Assembly (NCBI GenBank): GCA_016788785.1
Contig: JAEUSM010000006.1
Coordinates: forward strand, 310,001-374,000
Source: Candidatus Kapaibacterium sp.
Lineage (GTDB): Bacteria > Bacteroidota > Ignavibacteria > Kapaibacteriales > JAEUSM01
Length of the DNA stretch: 64,000 nt
Reading direction: 5' to 3'
Each line of letters starts with the position of its first letter. The first letter of the stretch is position 1. Below the pieces are notes generated by a model, which worked only from the letters and a program-made list of their open reading frames with translations, was not told the DNA's origin and searched no databases. This document shows, piece by piece, positions 17,741-26,965 of this stretch. Made by a program: the position numbers and the translations under genes.

Positions 17741-18688
17741 ATGTCTCAACATTTTAAAATTGTAATTATTGGTTCTGGACCAGCAGGTTTTACTGCTGCT
17801 CTTTATGCCTCAAGAGCAGGGCTATCAGTAGCTGTATTTGAAGGTCGTCAACCGGGAGGTCAATTGACCATTACTACGGAAGTAGAAAACTACCCTGGTT
17901 ATGAACATGGGATTATGGGTCCTGAAATGATGGATATTTTCAGAAAACAGGCACAACGGTTTGGTGCACAATGTTTTTTTGAATACATCGAAAAAGTAGA
18001 TTTTTCCGAGCGTCCGTTTAAAGTAACTTCTGACAGAGACAACAAAGAATATACTGCTGATGCAGTAATTGTTGCCACAGGTGCAAGTGCAAAATTATTG
18101 GGTGCTCCTGGTGAAGATCATTATATGGGATATGGAGTTTCTGCATGTGCAACTTGTGACGGTTTTTTCTTCAAAAATCAACATGTTTATGTTGTTGGAG
18201 GTGGCGATACAGCAATGGAAGAAGCAAATTATTTGACCAAGCATGCTGCGAGAGTTACTGTCATACATAGGAGTGAAGAGTTTCGTGCATCTAAAATCAT
18301 GTTAGAACGTGCAAAAGCTAATCCAAAAATTGACTTCATCTATAATTCAAAGGTCATTGAGTATTGTGGTGAGAAGTTACCGTCTGGTGTTCCAAAGCTT
18401 ACCTCTCTTCGCTTACAAAATACGAAAACGAATGAAGAGTCAACTGTTCCAGCCGATGGAGTTTTTGTTGCTATTGGTCATCAACCCAACACCTATCTTT
18501 TTAACGGATTGTTAGAAATGGATAATGTTGGGTATATTCAAACAATTGGTAAAGGTACACATACAAACATTTCTGGTGTATTTGCTTGTGGTGATGCCCA
18601 AGATTCGGTGTATCGACAAGCAATAACTGCTGCTGGAAGTGGATGTATGGCAGCAATTGATGCAGAACGGTGGTTAGAAGGTCATTAA
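17741..18688 (+). CDS. trxB: Thioredoxin-disulfide reductase
   Basis: FAD-dependent, low-molecular-weight thioredoxin reductase of 315 aa that passes NADPH electrons to thioredoxin in the cytoplasm. The FAD-binding GSGPAG is at 11-16. The redox-active CATC is at C136-C139 and is followed by D-G-F-F. An NADPH-binding GGGDTAMEEA lies near 155-165, and the C-terminal FAD signature G-V-F-A-C-G-D-A-Q-D near 280-290. It has its own promoter and an intrinsic terminator, so it is probably a single-gene unit. Upstream of the ATG is an A/T-rich leader with no clear Shine-Dalgarno site. Confidence 0.97.
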   Translation: MSQHFKIVIIGSGPAGFTAALYASRAGLSVAVFEGRQPGGQLTITTEVENYPGYEHGIMGPEMMDIFRKQAQRFGAQCFFEYIEKVDFSERPFKVTSDRDNKEYTADAVIVATGASAKLLGAPGEDHYMGYGVSACATCDGFFFKNQHVYVVGGGDTAMEEANYLTKHAARVTVIHRSEEFRASKIMLERAKANPKIDFIYNSKVIEYCGEKLPSGVPKLTSLRLQNTKTNEESTVPADGVFVAIGHQPNTYLFNGLLEMDNVGYIQTIGKGTHTNISGVFACGDAQDSVYRQAITAAGSGCMAAIDAERWLEGH

Positions 18689-18708
18689 ACTTTCCTATAT
18701 TTATGTGA

Positions 18709-18735
18709 AAGCCTAAATTCGTTTAGGCTTTTTTT
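18709..18735 (+). terminator. Intrinsic terminator of trxB with UUCG loop
   Basis: The stem AAGCCTAAA/TTTAGGCTT (18709-18717 with 18722-18730) closes a TTCG tetraloop and leads into seven T (18729-18735, the first two still in the stem). The stop codon of the convergent ABC ATPase gene (18723-18725) lies inside the 3' arm. On the minus strand only a short T run follows, so it works mainly for trxB. Confidence 0.9.
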
Positions 18736-19466
18736 ATGCCTGATTCGTTAAAAAAGGATTGCAGCTGTAGTGGAATTTCTTCACCTTCGTTTGTTACTAC
18801 TAATGTTTTATTTTCAACAAACCAGATTGATTTTATAACATCTTGGACAGAATGAATATCATGTGTTGATAATAATACACCTATGTTATTATTTGCTATA
18901 GTTTGTAAAAGAGTAATGATATTTCGTTTTGTAGGTGGATCTAAATGTGATGTCGGTTCATCTAATATGAGAAATGTTGGTTCTTGGGCAATAGCTCTTG
19001 CAATATGACATTTTTGCTTTTCTCCATCACTTAACGTAGAAAATTGTCTTGTTCGTAAATGTTCTATTCCTATTGTTGAAATAGCAGAATCAATTGCTCG
19101 AATATCTTCTTGTTGTAACGTACCAAAAAAGTTCGTGTGTTGGTACCTTCCAAAACCTATATATTCCTCAACTGAAACAAAACCATAGACATCCAAATTT
19201 GATGGAACATACGCAATGCTTTTTTGAAATGGAATTGTTGCAATATTGTGTTCTACTTTGCCTTGCAAAGGGGGAATGATTGATAACAGTGTTTTTAATA
19301 ACGACGATTTACCTTGACCGTTTCTGCCTAATAAAACTATAAAATCGTTTTGGTACAATTCACATTCAACATTAGTAATTATCTGTTGGTTTTTTGAATA
19401 TCCAACTGATAGTTCCTTACAACGTATAAATCTGTTTGTAAAAGTATTAGGTACAGAATGGTTCAT
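18723..19466 (-). CDS. ABC importer ATP-binding protein (FecE/BtuD-like)
   Basis: ATPase of a metal-chelate (ferric siderophore, haem or cobalamin) importer, 247 aa from the ATG at 19466. A longer frame from 19532 would run back into the permease gene and adds no conserved sequence. Walker A is GRNGQGKSS at about 47-55, the signature is LSDGEKQK, Walker B is FLILDEPTS and the switch His is in STHDIHS. It pairs with the FecCD permease and substrate-binding lipoprotein just upstream on the same strand (23-base gap). The exact cargo cannot be inferred. Confidence 0.92.
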   Translation of the reverse strand: MNHSVPNTFTNRFIRCKELSVGYSKNQQIITNVECELYQNDFIVLLGRNGQGKSSLLKTLLSIIPPLQGKVEHNIATIPFQKSIAYVPSNLDVYGFVSVEEYIGFGRYQHTNFFGTLQQEDIRAIDSAISTIGIEHLRTRQFSTLSDGEKQKCHIARAIAQEPTFLILDEPTSHLDPPTKRNIITLLQTIANNNIGVLLSTHDIHSVQDVIKSIWFVENKTLVVTNEGEEIPLQLQSFFNESGIKKA

Positions 19467-19489
19467 ATTTATGGTTTTTTCCAAGACTA

Positions 19490-20527
19490 TTACGATACAG
19501 TAGAATAAAAAGATTTTGTCATTAATATCCACAAAACTATTGGAACACCAATTATTGAGGTAATCAAGGAAATTGGAAGTGGGAATGTATGCGATAATGC
19601 AGAGGTTATACTATCACAAATAAGCATAAAACTTGCTCCACAAATTGCAACCCATGGAATGATTTTTTTGGAATCACTCGTATGAATTGAGTAGCGAACA
19701 ATATGTGGAACGATTATTCCCACAAATCCAATAGGACCACAAAAAGCCGTAACACAACCAGCTAAAATAGAACATGATAACAATAGCAGAAACCGTAATC
19801 GTTGTACATTTATACCAAAACTTTTTGAAAACTCTTCACCTAAGCTGAGAATAGTGATTTGTTTGGAATATATAAATATCACAAAGGTAATACAAATTGT
19901 TATCAACAGAAATATCATCGATTGATGTAAATTTGCCAAATGTAACGATCCCATTGACCATAAAAAAAACGCCTGTAATTGATCTGGAGAACTAATATAT
20001 TGCCATATCCCAACAATAGCAGTACAAATTGTTCCTACCATAAAACCTACTAATAACATCGTAGTCATAGATCGAATTTTTAAAGAAAGTAGCAATATCA
20101 ACATTGTTGTTATAAATGCACCAATAATCGCAGCCCCAATTACAGAAGTACTATGCAAAAATGACAATGTTGAAAAAGTTGAAATACCAATAGAAGAACC
20201 AATCATCACAAAAGCAACTCCTAAAGATGCTCCAGAGGAAATACCCAAAGAAGAAGAAGATGCTAATGGATTTCGAAATAATGTTTGAAGTATATAACCA
20301 GAAACAGATAATGCAATCCCCGCTGAAACGGCTGATATCGATTTTGGAATTCTAATTTCAAATAATATGGTTTTGGTAAGTTCTGGTAAAATTTGATTAG
20401 TAAATACATACTCTAACAAATCTCTCAAGGAAATAGACACAGTTCCTGTTGTAATACTGATTGTTAATACAATCATTACAAACAACAGTCCCAAAAGATA
20501 TAAAAGTGGTGTATGTAAAACCTTCAT
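19490..20527 (-). CDS. FecCD-family ABC importer permease
   Basis: Inner-membrane permease of 345 aa. The start is the ATG at 20527, which shares one base with the upstream stop (TAATG). The longer frame to 20635 lies within the preceding gene. The protein is strongly hydrophobic with about ten predicted helices. Family landmarks are RIPKSISAVSAGIALSVSGY in the N-terminal third, NPLASSSSLGISSGASLGV after it, and CGPIGFVGIIVPHIVR near residue 250-265, the coupling region for the ATPase. It works with the ATPase and lipoprotein of the same operon to import an iron- or cobalt-containing ligand. Confidence 0.93.
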   Translation of the reverse strand: MKVLHTPLLYLLGLLFVMIVLTISITTGTVSISLRDLLEYVFTNQILPELTKTILFEIRIPKSISAVSAGIALSVSGYILQTLFRNPLASSSSLGISSGASLGVAFVMIGSSIGISTFSTLSFLHSTSVIGAAIIGAFITTMLILLLSLKIRSMTTMLLVGFMVGTICTAIVGIWQYISSPDQLQAFFLWSMGSLHLANLHQSMIFLLITICITFVIFIYSKQITILSLGEEFSKSFGINVQRLRFLLLLSCSILAGCVTAFCGPIGFVGIIVPHIVRYSIHTSDSKKIIPWVAICGASFMLICDSITSALSHTFPLPISLITSIIGVPIVLWILMTKSFYSTVS

Positions 20528-21648
20528 TATTGTAATTGTTGATAATATTTTGGTTGGTAATTGCTTTTTTTCTTCGAAATTATCCAAACTACATCTTGAA
20601 GAACAATATGAGGTTCGACAACTCCCATTTCCCAAAAATCATTTGCACCTCTCGGAAGAAGTTTTCGCGTGTAATTGAACACATTTTTTTGTTGAAAAGC
20701 TTTAAATTGTGGTGCTAAGCGTTCAATTTGTTCAACAGCTTTCAATGTGTTGGCAGTTGTTACATTGAGCCAAAATTCTGCATCATGACATTGTTCTAAT
20801 ACCTCTTCTTTGGAGTATGGTTTGCTCATGGTCGTTGTAATATTCTGGAATGGATATGAAAATCCTGCGTCTTTAAGTAACGTACCAAAATATCCATTTC
20901 CACTCGGAACATACCACTGATCATTAAACGATAAACCGACCATAACTTTGGGTGCATAACTTTTTGTCAAATTATGCATCTTTACATCGTTATATACTGA
21001 AATAACAGAATCTGAATACCTTGTTGCTTCTTCAAATTTGTTAAAAAACATCGAGAAAAATCGAACCCATTCCATTCGTCCCAATGGGTGTTGCTCCAGC
21101 CAATCTGGAATTTGTATGATAATAATTCCATTATTTTTCATTCGTTCAATCGTATTCGTTTTTTCAAAACCAGGTGAATAGCTCAAAAAAACAATATCCG
21201 GTTGCATTGCTAAGAGTAATTCAGTGTTTACACCTTCCGGAGTTGAGACATCTTGAATTAGATTATGCTCTAATTTTAAATACAAAACAGAATCATAGAC
21301 CAAGTTTTTGTTTTGAAAACCTACAATTGAATTTGTTTCATTGATTACCTTGAGAAATCCCAAAAATGTTGTTGATGAACAAACTATTTTTTTTGGTTGA
21401 GAAACTATAAATATCGTATCATTTCTTTGGAAGTTTTTTGGTGCAATTGAATCAAAAACTATATGAAGTGATGGATGTTCAGGATAAGAAATAGTAATGG
21501 TTTTACGATCTTCACTCACTGAAAACAACGTACTATATTGCTTAAATTTGTCAGTACTTTCTACTATTTTTTGTTTCGAATTACTCTTATTACATGACAA
21601 AACTATCATTAAATATGTTAAGTGAATTAACCACATTTTCAATTTCAT
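20527..21648 (-). CDS. Substrate-binding lipoprotein of FecBCD-like ABC importer
   Basis: Periplasmic binding component of 373 aa. The N-terminus has a lipobox with acylated C19 (LMIVLSC). The class III binding-protein core carries phrases such as EGVNTELLLAMQPDIVFL (about 135-155) and HPLGRMEWVRFF (about 185), typical of iron-complex binding proteins of Bacteroidota. It is the first gene of the importer operon and overlaps the permease start by one base. No TonB-dependent receptor is in the window, so the outer-membrane partner must lie elsewhere. No Fur box or cobalamin riboswitch is evident in the 56-base gap to the divergent gene. Confidence 0.88.
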   Translation of the reverse strand: MKLKMWLIHLTYLMIVLSCNKSNSKQKIVESTDKFKQYSTLFSVSEDRKTITISYPEHPSLHIVFDSIAPKNFQRNDTIFIVSQPKKIVCSSTTFLGFLKVINETNSIVGFQNKNLVYDSVLYLKLEHNLIQDVSTPEGVNTELLLAMQPDIVFLSYSPGFEKTNTIERMKNNGIIIIQIPDWLEQHPLGRMEWVRFFSMFFNKFEEATRYSDSVISVYNDVKMHNLTKSYAPKVMVGLSFNDQWYVPSGNGYFGTLLKDAGFSYPFQNITTTMSKPYSKEEVLEQCHDAEFWLNVTTANTLKAVEQIERLAPQFKAFQQKNVFNYTRKLLPRGANDFWEMGVVEPHIVLQDVVWIISKKKSNYQPKYYQQLQ

Positions 21649-21704
21649 ACTGGACTATCCATACTAATTACGCTGACTTTTCGTCAACTGAAAAAAATTA
21701 TTTA

Positions 21705-22583
21705 ATGAAAAAAACAAGGTTTCTCATGTTCTCAATCGCCACAAAACATTTCGTAGTTGTCATTTTCCTTTTATCACTATCACAAGGTTTGGCACAAACA
21801 ACATTACAATACAATGTTCAACCAAAACAAAAATTTGGGTATTCAATGACTTCATTAATTGACCAACAAATGACTCAGATGGGCCAAGAGATGAAAATAA
21901 ATATGAATTTAGCAACTGATTTGAATTTGGAAATTACAAATGTAACAAAAAATATCACGCTTCAGATGCAATATATCAATCCAAAGATTGAAATGAAAGG
22001 TATGGAAGCTATGGGTGTAGCTGATACGACTATCGACGCTAATTCTCAGTTGAACTTCAAACAAGAGTATGTTTTTACTAAAAATGGCACGATGGTTTCT
22101 CATAAATTGATTGAAGAAAAACAAGAAGAGTTGGATCAACAAGCAAAAATGATGAAACAACAACTTACTTCTCAATTGAAACAAAGTACTGACTTTTTAA
22201 TATATAAATACCCAACAAAATCTGTTAAAGTTGGTGATACTTGGAATACAAGCGATACCGTAGACGTAAATGGTTTAAAAACTGTTCGAAATTTCATTCA
22301 CACCTATACTTCAACAAAAAAACTTAATGGTGTTGATGTAGCGGAAATCACTACTAAAAGTACTAACATTTCTATAAACGGCACTATCAATCAAATGGGT
22401 ATGGAAATGGAAGTTCGTGGTGGCATGAATGTCAATGCAGTTGCAACAGTTGATATTAAATCTGGAATGGTCATTACTATGGATATGAAAAACAATTCCG
22501 ATTTTACTATGTCAATGACTACACCAATGGAAATGACAATTCCAATTACTCTAAATATTGTTACCTCTCTCAATAAAAAGTAA
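21705..22583 (+). CDS. Secreted protein of unknown function (possibly DUF6263-like)
   Basis: A 292-aa protein. I start it at the ATG at 21705 because this gives a clean signal peptide (basic MKKTR, hydrophobic VVVIFLLSLS, cleavage near GLAQ). The upstream in-frame extension overlaps the divergent lipoprotein gene. The mature part is beta-rich, unusually rich in Met (repeats such as MGMEMEV) and Gln, and contains a stretch TKSVKVGDTWN. This layout resembles DUF6263-type periplasmic or lipid-binding-like proteins of Bacteroidota, but that is only an impression. No catalytic motif is seen. An intrinsic terminator follows. Confidence 0.72.
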   Translation: MKKTRFLMFSIATKHFVVVIFLLSLSQGLAQTTLQYNVQPKQKFGYSMTSLIDQQMTQMGQEMKINMNLATDLNLEITNVTKNITLQMQYINPKIEMKGMEAMGVADTTIDANSQLNFKQEYVFTKNGTMVSHKLIEEKQEELDQQAKMMKQQLTSQLKQSTDFLIYKYPTKSVKVGDTWNTSDTVDVNGLKTVRNFIHTYTSTKKLNGVDVAEITTKSTNISINGTINQMGMEMEVRGGMNVNAVATVDIKSGMVITMDMKNNSDFTMSMTTPMEMTIPITLNIVTSLNKK

Positions 22584-22597
22584 AACAATTTTTCAAC

Positions 22598-22625
22598 AAA
22601 GGGAGCCTTGAACAGCTCCTTTTTT
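22598..22625 (+). terminator. Intrinsic terminator
   Basis: The stem GGAGC/GCTCC (22602-22606 with 22615-22619) is extended by a G-T pair and A-T pairs. It has an 8-base loop and is followed by six T (22620-22625). It lies 15 bases after the preceding stop and 10 bases before the next ATG. Confidence 0.75.
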
Positions 22626-22635
22626 CATTTTTACT

Positions 22636-23538
22636 ATGAATATACTCATTGTTAATTTTCTTTTTCTACTTTTAATTTCCACAGGAACATTGTTTTCACA
22701 AATTAAATTGGATATTCCCGACGATGACAATGGACCGGTAACAGATAAATTAATTTGTTATTCCTATAAGTTCTCAAAAGGTGATACATTAGAATATCTC
22801 ATACACTCTTATGATAGTATTACTTTCCCAGCGACACCTGATGTTTTGAAAGCACGTAAGGAAGTATTGCAAATTATTTGTGATTCTGTAAATGAAAAAG
22901 GTCATTTTTTTCTTCGACATACCCTAAAATCTGTTACTATTATGGAAACAACACAAGGAACAGGCACAATTACTCATTCGACGCACCCTTGGATAAATAA
23001 AACAGCAACAATTGAAATTGACTCAGTTGGTAATAGATATTCTTGGAAAGTTGGGGATAGTACTAAAGCAATTCTGTCTCCTGGTGGAGCATTTCAAAGT
23101 GTGTTATTTTTTCCTATTAAAGAACATTGTGTTCGAGAAAATTCCAGTTGGTTAGTGGAAAAAGAGGATTATTACCCAGAAAATGGGATTCCTGTTTCGT
23201 ATTGCAACTATGGAGCTTTATTCAAAACTACGAAAAGTTTTGATACTTTAGGTTTTGAATGTAATAGATTGCAATATGCAAAAACTGCTAAATCCGGTGT
23301 AGATTTATTACAAATTGGAACTAAAACGTCTATATTTGTCGTTTCAAATTCTTTTGGAAAACTTGCTATCAGTAACAAGTATAAAGTTCCGGTGCATTTC
23401 TTTTCGACAATAGAACAAAAATTACAAATTGTGAATGATACAAATCCTGAAAAGATACTTCAAGGAAAACATCATATAATGAGTAATGCTACCTTGACAC
23501 GATTAAACCAAATGAATGTTAATTTTGTCAAACCGTAA
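22636..23538 (+). CDS. Secreted protein of unknown function
   Basis: A 300-aa protein with a signal peptide (MNILIVNFLFLLLISTGTLFSQ) and a beta-rich mature part. It has the same general plan as its upstream neighbour (a short motif KFSKGDTLEY early, then a KVGDST-like segment in the middle). The two may be distant paralogues; this is an inference from shape, not from alignment. I recognise no family. It is followed after 30 bases by the TolC gene, so it may share the efflux transcript. Confidence 0.68.
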   Translation: MNILIVNFLFLLLISTGTLFSQIKLDIPDDDNGPVTDKLICYSYKFSKGDTLEYLIHSYDSITFPATPDVLKARKEVLQIICDSVNEKGHFFLRHTLKSVTIMETTQGTGTITHSTHPWINKTATIEIDSVGNRYSWKVGDSTKAILSPGGAFQSVLFFPIKEHCVRENSSWLVEKEDYYPENGIPVSYCNYGALFKTTKSFDTLGFECNRLQYAKTAKSGVDLLQIGTKTSIFVVSNSFGKLAISNKYKVPVHFFSTIEQKLQIVNDTNPEKILQGKHHIMSNATLTRLNQMNVNFVKP

Positions 23539-23568
23539 ATTTCCACAATTAACCCTCAAATAACCTTC

Positions 23569-24930
23569 ATGTATATCTACAGATATAGTTGCATCATTTT
23601 GTGTTTTTTCATTGTAAATGTTTCACTTTTCTCTCAAATTGATGGGGAAGTAAAGGTATTTACCTTAGAACAATGTTTAAAAATTGCTGAGAAACAAAAC
23701 TTTACTAATCAACTACAAGAAGCTCAAGTTGAAGTGGCAAATGCAAATTTGTTAGCTTCTTTTGGTGCATATTTACCAGGTGTGAATTTTAATTCTGGCT
23801 ATTCACGTCGTTTGAATGTTGATGGTGGTCAAGCAATTAACGTGGGTGGTCAGGTTATTAGAGGATTTGCTCCTCCTGCAAATTCGTATTCTATGTCTGC
23901 AATTGCAAACTATACTATTTTTGATGGTTTTTCTCGTGAATCCAACTACAGTAATTCAAAAATTTCTATAGATGTAACAAGAAACACTTTGGAACAAACG
24001 AAATTACAAACGAGTATTGATATACGTCGACAATATCTAACTGTTTTACGAAACAAACAAGTAGTCGAAATCAGAAAAGAAAATCTTGCTTTAGGAAAAG
24101 CACAATTGGATCAATTGAAAGCTGCTGTAGAAATTGGAACGAATCAAATTGGTGTTGTTTTTACACAAGAAGCAGAAATTGGAAATAGAGAATTAGAAGT
24201 TGTTACTGCAGAAAACAACTATAACATATCAAAAGCTCAATTGTTGTCAACTATGGGATTATCTCCAGATACTCCTGCAGAATTTATCGATGCTTCAATT
24301 CAAAATGAAATTCAAAAATCTGAAATTTCTTCCTTTAAACAAAAAATAGGTTCAAAAGACAAAGCGATAGAAACTTCACTACAACAACGTTTGAATTTGA
24401 AAGTAGCAGATTTGAACAAAGAAGTAGCAAAAACCAATTTGACAGCTTCAAGAAGTGGGTATCTACCTTCTATTTCTGCAAGTGGTGGTTGGTCTTGGTC
24501 AAATTCTGAGTTAAATAGTTTTGGATTACTTGGTCGTTCTTTTGTGGGAGTAAATCTTTCAATCCCTATTTTTGATCAATTTCAAACCAATTCCCGCGTA
24601 CAAAGTGCTGAATTAACGATAAAACAACGTGATATTGAAAAAGAGCAAGCTGTTCAAACTGTAAAAACAGAAGTTCAAACTACCTTACTGAACTTAGATG
24701 CAGCGGAAAAACAACTCGAGATTACAGACAAAACAGTTGTTTCTTCTGAAGTAAATAACAAAATAATAACTGAGCGATTTGGAAATGGTTTAGCAACCAT
24801 TATCGATATTCTTACTGCGAACAATCAGTTAGTAACATCTAAAATTACCAAAACGAACGCAGTGTACAATTACATAGATGCTCAGTTTCAAGTATTGAAT
24901 GCACTGGGAATATTACCTTTACAACAATAA
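23569..24930 (+). CDS. TolC family outer-membrane efflux protein
   Basis: Outer-membrane channel component of 453 aa with an N-terminal signal peptide (IILCFFIVNVSLFSQ). It shows the duplicated outer membrane efflux domain: long helices rich in Q, E and A (for example LQQRLNLKVADLNKEVAKT near 265-285) alternate with strands such as GVNLSIPIFDQFQTN near 325-340. The product forms the trimeric duct for export from the periplasm. It is first in a five-gene tripartite efflux set with the adaptor, ATPase and two permeases on the same strand (9-base gap to the adaptor). Confidence 0.93.
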   Translation: MYIYRYSCIILCFFIVNVSLFSQIDGEVKVFTLEQCLKIAEKQNFTNQLQEAQVEVANANLLASFGAYLPGVNFNSGYSRRLNVDGGQAINVGGQVIRGFAPPANSYSMSAIANYTIFDGFSRESNYSNSKISIDVTRNTLEQTKLQTSIDIRRQYLTVLRNKQVVEIRKENLALGKAQLDQLKAAVEIGTNQIGVVFTQEAEIGNRELEVVTAENNYNISKAQLLSTMGLSPDTPAEFIDASIQNEIQKSEISSFKQKIGSKDKAIETSLQQRLNLKVADLNKEVAKTNLTASRSGYLPSISASGGWSWSNSELNSFGLLGRSFVGVNLSIPIFDQFQTNSRVQSAELTIKQRDIEKEQAVQTVKTEVQTTLLNLDAAEKQLEITDKTVVSSEVNNKIITERFGNGLATIIDILTANNQLVTSKITKTNAVYNYIDAQFQVLNALGILPLQQ

Positions 24931-24939
24931 AATAGAAAT

Positions 24940-26247
24940 ATGCCAAAGAAAAAGAGTCCAATCAAACTCATCATTATTCTCTCTATCGTAGGTCTACTTG
25001 TACTTTACGGTGTTTATGCAATTTTTTTGAAAAAGAATGATGAAACTCCTGCAGTAACCATTGAAAAAGTTTCCAAACGTACAATTGTTCAAACAATCAG
25101 TGGAGTTGGAAAAATTCAACCAGAAAAACAAGTGAAAATCTCCTCAGAATCTTCTGGTGAGATAATTCAGTTAAATGTTCGTGAAGGAGATACTGTTAAA
25201 GCAAATCAATTAGTTGCAAAAATTCAACCGGACATTATCAACTCACAGGTGTTACAGGCTCAAGCTACTGTTCAATCTTCTCAAATGAATATTGCGACTA
25301 TTCAAGCGGAAATTACTCGCAATGAAGCTGATTTGAAACGTATTACGGAATTATACAAAAAACAATATGCTTCAAAACAAGAATTAGATGCTGCTACCGC
25401 AAGTTACGAATCTTCAATTAATCGTAAACGTGCCTCTGAGGCAGATTTGCAGCGATCTATCTCTTCGTTGTCACAAATACGTGCATCAGCTTCAAGAACC
25501 TCAATTTTTACTCCAATGTCAGGTGTAGTTACCTCTTTGAAAGTTGAACAAGGGGAAAAAGTTGTTGGTACTGCTCAAATGCAAGGAACAGAAATGATGG
25601 TTGTTTCAGATTTATCCATAATGAATGCTTGGATAGAAATTTCTGAAAATGACATTGCCTTAGTTTCTTATGGTGATACTGCTGAAGTTACCATTGACGC
25701 ATTTCCAGATAAAGTGTTTAAAGGAGTTGTTTATGAGATTGGTAATTCTGCTCTGACTTCAGGAACTGGAACGCAAGATGAAACAACCAATTTTCAAGTA
25801 AAAGTTCGTTTAGTAGATACTGATTTCAAATTAAAACCTGGTATGAGTTGTTCAGTTGATATAATCACTGAAACCAAAAAAGATATTATTGCAGTACCGT
25901 TAAGAGCCATTACAGTCCGATTGGGTAATGAATTTGGAGGTAGAGGACAAAGAGCTCAAGGTGAACAAGGTAATGCTACCAAATCAGATGATGCTCCAAA
26001 GTCATCACCGAACAAAAAACCTCCAACAATCATCTTTTTGTATGAAAATGGGGTCGTAAAACAGAAAAAAATCAAAACTGGAATTAGCGACAAAGGATTT
26101 ATTGAAGTTACTGATGGTCTGAACGAGGGTCAAACATTTGTCTCAGGAAGCTACCAAATGGTATCGAAAGTCCTTCAAGAAGGAATGAAGGTTACAGTTG
26201 AAAAAGAAGGTGCTGGTAAAAAACGATCTGGTGGAAAACCACAGTAA
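24940..26247 (+). CDS. Periplasmic adaptor subunit (MacA/HlyD-like)
   Basis: Membrane-fusion protein of 435 aa. A transmembrane anchor lies at about 9-28, and the first lipoyl half is around [18 protein letters not shown] (about 75-92). A coiled-coil hairpin follows (about 100-180, Q-, A- and S-rich), then the second lipoyl half around [20 protein letters not shown]. Beta-barrel and membrane-proximal domains follow. A Gly/Gln-rich charged insertion (about 328-355) interrupts the C-terminal domain. It joins the TolC-like duct to the MacB-type ABC transporter encoded downstream. The tail ends in a basic Lys/Gly segment. Confidence 0.93.
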   Translation: MPKKKSPIKLIIILSIVGLLVLYGVYAIFLKKNDETPAVTIEKVSKRTIVQTISGVGKIQPEKQVKISSESSGEIIQLNVREGDTVKANQLVAKIQPDIINSQVLQAQATVQSSQMNIATIQAEITRNEADLKRITELYKKQYASKQELDAATASYESSINRKRASEADLQRSISSLSQIRASASRTSIFTPMSGVVTSLKVEQGEKVVGTAQMQGTEMMVVSDLSIMNAWIEISENDIALVSYGDTAEVTIDAFPDKVFKGVVYEIGNSALTSGTGTQDETTNFQVKVRLVDTDFKLKPGMSCSVDIITETKKDIIAVPLRAITVRLGNEFGGRGQRAQGEQGNATKSDDAPKSSPNKKPPTIIFLYENGVVKQKKIKTGISDKGFIEVTDGLNEGQTFVSGSYQMVSKVLQEGMKVTVEKEGAGKKRSGGKPQ

Positions 26248-26251
26248 TTCT

Positions 26252-26965
26252 ATGAATCAACCAATTATTGAAATCGAACACATTTCAAAAGTTTATGAAA
26301 TGGGTTCTGAAGAAATTTTCGCTTTACGTGATGTTTCATTATCTATATATCCTAATGAATATGTTGCTATAATGGGACCTTCTGGTTCAGGAAAATCAAC
26401 ATTGATGAATATGCTTGGGTGTTTAGATACACCATCTTCGGGAGTCTATAATTTCAAAGGATTAGACGTCAACGAAATGGACGATAATGATTTGGCAACT
26501 ATACGAAATAAAGAAATTGGTTTTGTATTCCAAACTTTTAATCTCCTTCCGAGAGCTAGTTCATTGAGAAATGTTGAACTTCCTTTGATTTATGCTGGTG
26601 AAAGTACTACCAAACGCAAACAACGTGCAGAAGAAGTACTTGCAAGTGTAGGTTTGCAGGATAGAATGGGACACAAACCCAATGAACTTTCTGGTGGTCA
26701 GCGACAACGTGTGGCGATTGCTCGAGCGTTGATTACAAACCCAGCAATTATTCTTGCCGATGAACCAACGGGGAATTTAGACTCAAAAACTGGTGTTGAA
26801 ATTATGAAACTATTTCATGATTTACATTCCAAAGGAAATACCATAATTTTAGTAACTCACGAAGAAGATATAGCTCGTCATGCTCATCGAATTGTGCGTT
26901 TAAAAGACGGATTAATTGAATCAGACGAAAAAAATTCACAACCAACATACTATGAAACTATCTGA
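26252..26965 (+). CDS. ABC transporter ATPase (MacB/LolD type)
   Basis: ATPase of 237 aa from the ATG at 26252. The longer frame from 26198 lies inside the adaptor gene. Walker A is GPSGSGKST at 42-50, the Q-loop is [10 protein letters not shown], the signature is [15 protein letters not shown], Walker B is [11 protein letters not shown] and the H-loop is LVTHEED. It is the stand-alone nucleotide-binding subunit for the two downstream permeases. It overlaps the first permease by 14 bases. It energises MacAB-type mechanotransmission rather than classical substrate passage through the membrane (family knowledge). Confidence 0.95.
   Translation: MNQPIIEIEHISKVYEMGSEEIFALRDVSLSIYPNEYVAIMGPSGSGKSTLMNMLGCLDTPSSGVYNFKGLDVNEMDDNDLATIRNKEIGFVFQTFNLLPRASSLRNVELPLIYAGESTTKRKQRAEEVLASVGLQDRMGHKPNELSGGQRQRVAIARALITNPAIILADEPTGNLDSKTGVEIMKLFHDLHSKGNTIILVTHEEDIARHAHRIVRLKDGLIESDEKNSQPTYYETI

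Noticed and set aside
21649-21704. Possible Fur box or cobalamin riboswitch between the importer operon and the divergent gene
   Set aside because: The 56-base gap is too short for a riboswitch and shows no palindrome resembling a Fur site; promoters there could not be assigned either.
26198-26251. Upstream extension of the MacB-type ATPase
   Set aside because: It lies in the basic 3' end of the adaptor gene; the ATG at 26252 starts just before the first conserved strand.
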